A stretch of 64,000 bases of DNA from Aphelocoma coerulescens (taxonomy: Eukaryota; Chordata; Aves; Passeriformes; Corvidae). The number at the start of each line of letters is the position of its first letter. The stretch's first letter is position 1. The position numbers and the translations under genes were made by a program. The stretch lies in assembly GCF_041296385.1 (NCBI RefSeq), contig NC_091014.1:56314078-56378077 (forward strand), in the 5' to 3' direction. The notes under the pieces were generated by a model that was not told the DNA's origin, ran no database searches, and saw only the letters and a program-made list of their open reading frames with translations. Shown here in pieces: positions 55,488-64,000 of this stretch.

Positions 55488-56621
55488 ACTCTATTTATTT
55501 TAATATGTTGCAGCTTTCTTCTGCATCTGTCAGACTTGAAAACATTACAGCATTGTCTGTGGAGGAGAACAGAACTGAGGGGTTGTTGAGTTGTCCTCCA
55601 TGTTAGTGTAGAGAAAAATCTTTCCTGTAGCCTGAGGGTTTTTTTATTCCTTTGTGCTATCACAGGCTTTATTTCTATCTTAGCAGTGTCTCTTCCAGTA
55701 AGTATGAAAGTCTACTGGCTTATACTAGACCACTGCATGAGTTTATTACTGGAGCAATGTTTCTCACAGGGCACCTGAGCCTCCACACAAATTTATTCTG
55801 CAGGGTTTTTTTTCAATTTTAATCTTCGATCTTATACCTGAGAAAAAACTCATCATTTTAAAGCTGTAAAAACAGGTTCACTATGTTTTGTTTTATTTTT
55901 AACATACTCAATTTGTTCAGACTTTTCTGTCTACTACACCCATAGACCCTCCAGGAAAATACTGTTTTGAGAGGAAGAGAGTAATTCTAAGTAGTCCAGT
56001 GAGGCCAGAATCAGAAGCTTTTAAGAGAGTTAGCGATCTACTCAAGCCAGAAATTTTAGAACAGGTTTCTAATATTTACAAATTTCCCCCTATTTCTGTA
56101 GGGTTCAATTTCAGGATCCCTCTTCAGCCAGCCCATTCTTGGGTTTTCCACTTTTTCTCCATATTACCATCTGCTGCAGCCCTATATCCATGTTTGTATC
56201 AGCCTTAGGCTGGTGTTGACAGGTATTTTAAAGACAATATAGACAACTTCTACACTGCTGAGATCTGGTTATAACTATTACATAGAGAAAAGACATCTCT
56301 CCATTGCTGTCTCCCTTAAACTATCAAAAACGTGTTAAATAAAAAAAAGAGGAAAAAAAATCCTTGGGCTGCTGGAGGAGAGGGGAGGAGAAGAATTAGG
56401 CCTCTAATGCCATTAATGCCAAAATGAGACTTGATCCACATCTCCCTAGGGTATGCAAAACCTGATGAAGGGTAGCACCAAAGTGGTCTGAATACCAAAT
56501 GAATCTCACAGTGCCAGAATCCTTAGTTCTTAGGTGCCCAGCTGGAACCATTCAGGCCCTGATTCAGCCCATGCAACTTGGCAGCTGTCTGACACCCATG
56601 GTGTGGGAGTTGGTCAGAGGG

Positions 56622-56802
56622 TCATGGAATCATTTAGGTTGGAAGAGACATCTACGGTCATCAAGTCCAGCTGTAAACCTAACACTGCCAAGTCCACCAC
56701 AAACCATGTCCCGGAGTGCCACTTCTGCACGTCTTTTAAATTCCTCTGGGGATGGTGACATTTCCCTGGGCAGCCTGTTCTGGTGATTGACATCCCTTTC
56801 AG
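56622..56802 (-). mobile_element. CR1 LINE 3' fragment (minus strand)
   Basis: TCATGGAATCATTTAGGTTG, then GAAGAGACATCTACGGTCAT, CAAGTCCAGCTGTAAACCTA, ACACTGCCAAGTCCACCACA, AACCATGTCCCGGAGTGCCA and later GGGCAGCCTGTTCTGGTG is an antisense CR1 3' end of a subtype different from the sense copies nearby. Confidence 0.93.
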
Positions 56803-57846
56803 CCCCCTTTGTTTCCTTTGAGAGTCAGTGGAGTGAGGAGGACTTCAGAAGAGGGCATTTCAGTTCACCTCAGCACCACATCACCCTTTGCTCTGTGGAT
56901 AGCAGAAAAGGTTACAGTGCTGGTGGTGCTTCAGGTGTATATACATAACATGGGACAAATCTGGGCCAGTGAGCATCAGTTTTAGAGCTACCACCTACTC
57001 ATTTAAGATTGCAGGTGTCAAAATCCCCTGGAAACTAAGCAGTAAGTGCTACAAGGCCTTATACCCAATATTAGCTGACAAACTTGAGAACAACAATCCA
57101 TATGAAGGAAAAGGTGTGGGTGGATCAGCCACGGGAGGGGGGTGATTTGTGGACTCCAGAGACTGTGCTGAATGTTGTGACAGACAGTTTGTGCTAACAG
57201 CCAGGAAAGCACTCATTTTCAGCACAGAACCGTGGGCTTCATAATGGTGGTTAAAATATTACCCCTGGCACTTCTGGTCGGGTTGTGCCAGGTTTGTTGT
57301 GATGTGTCAGCCAGCACAGGTAAGAAACTGGGAGAAAGAAGGGGTTTTCTCATGTGTTTCTTCTCAAAACTCAAACCTCATTCTTTTCTCTCATGGCCAA
57401 GGTGATTCTACATTCTCCAGGGGAAAACAGGAATGCCGTGACCTTTAGGGTGAGCTATGCGTGAAACAAGGCTTGTCATTTTATTGCAAGGCTTGTGGCA
57501 CTGAAGGTTTTGAATCTCCAACTCACCACCTTGCATTTCTCAATATATTACCTGACTGGTTGTCCTTCTGCTTCAGCTAATACTGAAACTCTTCTGTTTC
57601 TCTCCACAGCTTGGGGAAAGATTTTTAAGTAGTGTTTCAGGAAAGAGAAAAGAAAATGTGTCGTCTTTCCTTATGCTGCCCCATCTCCCAAGCGCCTCCC
57701 CCTCCAGACTGAGGCAATTTGCATTTAACACAAACCAATTAATTTACACATATACTTCAGTCCGTGTGTAAGTTTTCTAGGTGACAGTTTTATCGAGGAA
57801 AATGCTGTTTAGATTGTGTGTGCAAAGTAAATGGCTTGTAAATATT

Positions 57847-57863
57847 AAAAAAAAAAAAAAAAA
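57847..57863 (+). repeat. Poly(A) run of 17
   Basis: Seventeen A bases after TAAATATT and before GTTAATTTTC. No retrocopy body is recognised upstream. Confidence 0.9.
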
Positions 57864-60800
57864 GTTAATTTTCAATTGTGCAATAAAATTGTGAAATAAT
57901 CCTCTCAATTCCTTTCCAGCGTCTGACTTGACACATGCTGGTTTTAAGAGGACACTGTTGTTTCTTCAGATGGGAACAAAGAGAGAGAGGTCATGAGCTG
58001 TTTTGCTTTCAACTTTAGGCTTTTTATTACTTTTTAGTTTTGTATTCCCTTTAAGTTGGTTTATTCCTCCAACCCTGGTTCAATCAGACACATTAGTACA
58101 AGGCTGTTCCCACTGAAGACAGGTGGGTCATCATCTGCTCAGAGTTAATCATGTTTATCTGCTTTACTTGATCTTGACCTTCTTCCTGCTGGTGTCTTTC
58201 TGTAATCAAAGACGAAACTTCGGCAGGTGGGGGCAATTTATTCAGTTCCTATGTAAGCATGATAACCAGCAGATGGGTGCTCTACGATGGATGACAGCTC
58301 ACCATCACCGTGGCAGCAAATCCATCTAACAGGTTAGTATTGCAAAGGCTTTATCTGCTATGTGGCAGCATGGATTTTACGTTATATAGGAGTCTTTCTC
58401 TTGGCAATAGAAAAAAACTAACCAAAATCCAGAAGTCCTCACTTTTCTATTACTTAACCCTTGCTGATGGGTTTTTCAGGTGCTCAGAGCTGCAACTGCC
58501 CCTCCCCTAATATAACTTACAGCTGGTATATCCTTTAGCAGTCATAAGCAGAACCATGTGGCTGTAGTTCTCTCCCTTCCGGCTTCCTTTCTACTTGGTG
58601 GCCTCCAGCCTCTCTGCAGAAATTCATTATCAAGAAAGGAGATGGGGGCAAGAATAGAAAGAAAAGTCAGCTGCATAATCCTTTGCGGTTTGTGTTGGTC
58701 TTCTTTTAAACCACAATTCAAAGTAGATTCTACTATAAAACTGTGTTTGCTGAGGATGACAACACAGAATTTAAATTCATAGGGACATCATAAAAAATTG
58801 GGTGGCCCTGGATGTAGGATATGGAGCTTCTCTGAAAGACTGAATAGAGTATGAAGAAAAATTAGTGTAAGTGGGGAAAGTAGCTGAATTTTTTGGGTGT
58901 TTTTGGACAATTACAGAATCAAATAGATTTTTTTTTTTTTGTGGTGCATGAATAGGTTGGACTCCAACAGGAGTTAGAAAAAGAGGGCTTTGGATTCATT
59001 ATCAGAAACATAAATACTTGGAAAAGTATATATACATATAAATAGGTGGAAAAAGAATTCACAGAGAAGGAAGATGAAGGACCGGAAATGTACAAGTGGG
59101 AGTTTTATAAGCTGAACTCTGCAATCATTGCAGAGAAAAAGAAAACCTGCAGGTGTAGCTCCCTTAAATTCCCTGACTTTGCAGCAAGGCAAAGCTGGCT
59201 TGCACTGGGAAATGAATGATTGAGCAGGTGCAGGAAGTGAATGGCATTAACTGTGTAAATAGCAGCCGCTTTTCAATAATCAGTCTCCCAGAAGGGGTCC
59301 TCTGCCTATGCCATTTCCATATTACCCACAACCCTCCCAATCTATCCACTTCTGACAAATCAGAAATAAAGAACAGTGCTTCCTTTAGGATTTATATTAA
59401 ATATTAATACTCCAAGACAGGTGCAGTAGGGCAGATTACAGTGTGTTTAGCCTGGGCTCAAAAGTTACATTTCATCAGAAGGGGGAAGTTGAGTTCCCTA
59501 GATTGAAGTAGTGATGGGGCGTTCTGTGCCAAGTCTCCTCCAGGCTTTCTCTCTCTGTGTGATTTCTGATGATCTTTGTGTAACTACATTCATCCTCAAG
59601 CTGGTTTAAAAGAGGAGTTAGCTGGTGACTGGAAGGGACAGACAGATGTGGGATGTGTGTGTGTGCTTGCTGCCTTGGGGTATGTTATGCTGCTCAAGAG
59701 CCAGGTGCAAGGCTGGAGATGTTGATGAGAATTTTGCCACACATTTAGCCATTAAAGTGGCGTGAAAGAGGGTTATGTATCTCCCTAATTTGCCACTTGA
59801 GTTTCCATCTCAGGTTTCCACAGCCCAAATCTGACTACAGTTCCTTCATTTTCCTGCCACACAACAGCACAGTCAGTGATTTCCCTCCTTTCTCCCCCTG
59901 CCCAAACTATACCTCAAGAATAACTTTCATGATGGTAGTCACATGCTACCTTGACCTGTAGGGTAAGGTACCCAGTGCCTGTGTGGAAAACAAAAATCAA
60001 AACCTTATTCACATGTCAAAATGTGGGTTTCATAACCCAGATGCTGGGATGTCCTGAAAACTTGAGCCTCAGCAATTTTGTGTTCGAGCATAAATAAAAG
60101 CATAGTTTATTCACAGCAAAGCCAAAAAGGGGGTGTCAGTTGTACAAACGCAAATACTGCCTGTGATGAAACCACAGCTATCAGCTGTTCACTGAATAGC
60201 CTTTGTATACCAGGAGAGAAATAGCCTTTTTCTGACATTCACCCCCCAGTCTGGCTCCAGAGCTGGCAATTTCAGGTGGTAAATGGCAACAACCCCTCAG
60301 AGTTCTTGTTTCAGGCTTTTGCTGATACAGCACCTTCAGTTATGTTTGGTTCTGATTTTGAAGGTTAATTTTGCAATTATAACTGCTGTACACATTTTGT
60401 TGAACAAAAGCCACTGTTTTGAAGTGGCCACCAGAGAGAAGATTGAACAACTCTAATGGGTTCAATTCATCCTCTGCTTCAGGGCATAACAACATTTCTT
60501 AGAAGCAATTGTTCCTCTTTCCTGAACTGCATAGGCAAGTGTGAGAATCCATATACAGTTGCCTCTCCTTTATCATGCCCTTGGATTTTTCTTACACTGG
60601 AGGACTCCCATGTATTTCTTGCTGAGAAGAGCTCTTTCGTGTTGTTTTCAGGGAGCAGCCCACCTGTTAAGACTCTGTTAGTCTCATCACTGCTCCTAGA
60701 GAGACCCAAGTCCTTGTCCTTTCTTCACCTGGTTACTCTTTCTCATTTCTGGGGGAGCACATGTACACACCCACACATCTGCTCATTATCTTCTGAGCTT

Positions 60801-63197
60801 AGGCAATGTTTGCAACAAGTGGGAAACCTTTACTTAGGTTTGTGGTGAAGAAATTGGGGGATCTGTACTACTGCTATACCTTACTGATGTGCTGTTTTGT
60901 AGTAATCCAGAGGAAGTTTGTCAAGTCAGGTTCATCTGTCAGGATTGCCTGGACAAACCATAAGGGAATCTTAAAGGAACAAAGCAACACTGAGGCACTC
61001 ACAGGCAAACCACTGATTCAGACTGCAGGCTCATCATAGGGTCTGTCAGTCCTCAAAGGATCAGGTAAAAGAAACATTGATGAGATGCTCCCCTAACACG
61101 AATCAGTCAGCTCAGTTCCAAAATAACTAAACAGTCATAATAGTATATGAGCATCACGCTCAGAGGGCTGCCACAGTGCTCCATCAGACAGCAGAGACAT
61201 CTTTCAAGGACCAGAAATCTCACTTTGTAGTGACAGCATTTATTTATTCATCTGTTAAAATTTTTTTGAACCTAACGCTGCCTATTCTCAAGCCTTAAGT
61301 AACATTCTTCCTTGGAGCTCATTTCTTGTTTTAGTGACACTGCTTTCAGCCTCTCTTCACTTTTTTTTGTATTTTTCCATTATGCAGTGGCTCTGCAGGT
61401 AGTGAGTCTGTGTGCTCTCATATGGGTAAGCTGGAAGCCTACAAACCACAGGACATTTCAAGCTGGGGAGAACTGCCACAGCAAATTCCTCCTCGCTCTC
61501 TGTGTGCTATTGCACTCACAGAGGTGATTTTTGCACAATGTCCTCCGAGGTGCTCCAGGCTGGCAGAGAGTGTGGGAAATCTTGGGTTATTTCAGTGAGG
61601 CTCCATGGTTTCCTTAGGATTACTCAGAAGGGAGAGAGCAGAGGCACAGATCTGTGTCACTGTGTCCCCACACAGTGAACCCATTAACACAGCAGCATCA
61701 TGCTTTTCTCTCCAGCAGAGATGGGGGGTTTGGTACCATACATTGAAGCAGTTTGTGGATCAGAACTTCTTTCTCTTTCTGGGAATTGTCTTGCTGTAGG
61801 AACGTCTGCCAATGTGTGATCTGGCTTAATTTCATTGTATTCCCCCTGCAGAGAGGGCAATTTTTTTCTGAGCAATAGAAACAGTCCACCAGCTCTGTTG
61901 ATTGCAGTTGAGCATGAGGCATAGGACCTTAATGTCAAACATCCTTTAAAATAACAAGATGCTTAATTTTCAGCTGGAGCCTTTAAAAGTTGTTCTGCTG
62001 CAGTGCTACAGCTACTCCCCTCAGCTACAACACAACACAGCAGAGACCCAGCAGTTCATCTGCCCTTCCCCGGCACACTGAGGAGCAGCCACAGCCCTGA
62101 CCCTGAGCTGAGTGGCTGCTTTCTTCACATCTCTGGCTGTCAGGAAAGGCAGGAACCAGGAGCTGGAGGCCCCTTTCAGCTCAGTGTCTCGAGTTCTCTG
62201 GTTATTTAGCACATCTGAAACTTTGTGAAATGTCTGTTTCACGGGAAACAGATTTGAGTTGGATGGTTCATTGATTTGATTAAGAAAAATTATTAGTATG
62301 GCAGTGAAACCATGTCGGTCAAAGATTTTTAACCTAGCTGTTCTGTGGGAAAAAAATCAAATGGGGTTCTACTGCAGATTCCAGCAGTCAGTGCAGTTTG
62401 CTTTACAAGCTGTTGTGAAGCTGAAGGCACAGGAACTGGAGCATTTGGTTATTGACAGGGAAAATATTTCAGCCTGTGTCACATCTCTGCTTGACTTTGA
62501 CTAGAAGAGAGAGGTGCAGGGCTGTATATGTTCATGTGTTGTGACAAGATGAGAAATGCATGACTGGATCTCTCCTTTTGGGGCAGAGATGCCATGCCAA
62601 ATTTTCCAGGAAGCAGTGGTCTGCAGACTGCCAAGATGGGAGTATTGTGGAGGGGAACTTTGTAAGTACTTTCATTCCTGTACATATCCCAACTGCAGAG
62701 TTCAGGAGATGGGATCAGGGTGAGAAGAAGCAAATACTGAAACCCTATGCTAAAGGCTGTAATATTTGGTGTCCTCTTGAACATTGAGCCTTTGCGTAGA
62801 GTCCTTGATGTAGGAAAGTGGGCTTAGCCCATTTTAGAGCCGATTTATCTGAAGCAAGTTGAGGTTGTGGCCTGTAAATGTGTCAATAACTAGAAAAAGT
62901 CTACCTAGCTGTGCCTCAGTTATACTAAAAATCTGTATTTGACATGGGTGAAGTGTTCTGAAATGTTATCTCCAGGCTGTTCTACATTCTAGAAAAAGCA
63001 GTCTTTGCCAATGGGTTACTGAGATTTTTCAGCCTGGTTGCTTTCTCTTTACCCTCCAGAAAAGATTGGTGAGAAAGGTAAGGAAATGGGAGGAAGGAAA
63101 TGGGTAAGGGGCTCATCCAGCATCCTCACCAGACACCTGAGGGTATGAAGCCCCTGTTCCTGTGGGCCAGCCTCTTCTGAGCAGTTGGTGCAATGAA

Positions 63198-63563
63198 GTG
63201 GTTAATGGATCGTACTTCACCTGGAGGCCAGAGACAAGTGGAGTAGTGCAGGAGTCTTTCCTGACACTGCCTTGTCTAACAGCTTTATCAGTGACTTGGA
63301 GGAGGTGACAAGGTGCATGTTCATCCTAAGTACAGCCCCCTTGTCTCTAGGAGAAGCTTGTAAAGGAGCCAAGCTCTTCTCAGAGAGAAGAGAGTGGCAC
63401 TGGAACAGGCTGCACAGAGAAGTTGTGGATGCCTCATCACTGGAACTGTTCAGGACCAGGTTGGATGGGGCTTTGAGCAACCTAGTCTAGTGGGAGGTGT
63501 CCCAAACCACAGCAGGGGGGTTTGAACTAGAACTAAACACCTTTTAAGCTCCTTTCCAACCCA
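63198..63563 (+). mobile_element. CR1 LINE with internal deletion (plus strand)
   Basis: The left part (AATGGATCG..., CTGGAGGCCAGAGACAAGTG, AACAGCTTTATCAGTGACTT, GGAGGAGG) comes from the reverse-transcriptase region, whose frame reads NSFISDLEE. The right part (GAGTGGCACTGGAACAGGCT, GTTCAGGACCAGGTTGGATG, CTCCTTTCCAACCCAATTAT) is the 3' end. The several hundred bases normally between them are missing. Confidence 0.88.
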
Positions 63564-64000
63564 ATTATTTGATTAATTTAAACTAATTCAACCCATAGAG
63601 AAATTCCTGCAACTCTCACCCATAACAGCCTTGCTCTGCCCAAGCACCTGCCTGAACTGCTTCCCTGTTGGCACCTCAGTCCCAGCTCCTGGGAGTCCAG
63701 CAAGCCCAGGCACTCCCCTGCTCTTTCAAGTGCTCTCGCTGCACACCAGCATTGCTGCCCTTGTCTCTCTTAGCTGTGCTCTGTTCCTATCACTACATAA
63801 AGCAGCCCATCTTGCCATGGCCTGAAGTCTCTGGTCATACATAGGCAGTGTTTTCTTATGTAATGCCTGAAAACCCTTGCAACAGTACAAAACTCGACTG
63901 CTTAGCTTTGGGGAACAAGTGACGGGAGAGGCAACAGCCTGAAAGAGTGACCATGGCTGTAGCTCCGAGGTGAGTTCACATCCACCTCTGTTCTGTGCCC

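Larger units (their letters stand above)
48691..64000. other. Intergenic flank downstream of LARGE1, no gene recognised
   Basis: About 15.3 kb with no open frame of convincing homology, no exon chain and no CpG island. It holds an ancient CR1/L3-like ORF2 relic (49690-50060), a compound CA/TA microsatellite (50763-50806), a long CR1 (54850-55487), CR1 fragments at 56622-56802 and 63198-63563 and a 17-A run (57847-57863). In mammals the next gene beyond the LARGE1 3' end is SYN3 (from memory), at a distance larger than this flank, so an empty stretch is expected. Conserved regulatory elements could be present but cannot be told from sequence alone. Confidence 0.8.

Noticed and set aside
48691..64000. 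First exon of a neighbouring gene such as SYN3
   Set aside because: No synapsin-like coding block, CpG island or promoter was found; in mammals the gap to the next gene is larger than this flank.

Overview
The window is vertebrate nuclear DNA, almost certainly from a bird. It carries the 3' half of one split gene on the + strand, LARGE1 (LARGE xylosyl- and glucuronyltransferase 1), followed by about 15 kb with no recognisable gene. The bird call rests on several things: CR1 LINE fragments in both orientations dominate the interspersed repeats, there are remnants of an avian-type endogenous-retrovirus LTR, no Alu, B1 or L1 elements are visible, and the introns are short for this gene. The LTR family hints at a non-galliform bird, but the species cannot be fixed from the sequence.

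Layout. 1-3640 is the 3' part of an intron. Eight coding exons follow at 3641-3753, 5273-5398, 14389-14544, 25357-25520, 29854-30132, 36896-37042, 42102-42297 and 46730-46927 (stop TAG). All internal junctions obey GT-AG and all reading frames join without a break. The exons total 1379 coding bases: two bases completing a Gly codon, then 458 residues and the stop. Counting back from a 756-residue protein, this is Gly298 to Ser756. The window therefore holds the C-terminal part of the GT8-type xylosyltransferase domain and all of the GT49-type glucuronyltransferase domain, with its DID metal-binding motif at 563-565. The cytosolic tail, membrane anchor, coiled coil and the xylosyltransferase DxD motif must lie upstream of the window. 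A 3' UTR of about 1.75 kb runs to a good poly(A) signal at 48667.

The product is a Golgi type II membrane enzyme. It extends matriglycan, the repeating xylose-glucuronate polymer on alpha-dystroglycan that binds laminin and other matrix proteins. The gene acts alone here; no second gene, promoter or CpG island was found.

Introns and the downstream flank hold CR1 copies of several ages, a near-complete solo LTR (34326-34904) and a second LTR scrap (14899-14985), MIR-like SINE remnants, a deeply diverged CR1/L3-type ORF2 fragment (49690-50060), microsatellites, and a few short structural oddities such as a 22-bp perfect palindrome and a 15-bp tandem duplication. No novel multi-gene system is present. 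The most interesting leads are old dispersed repeats, including a pair of related unnamed segments on either side of the last exon.
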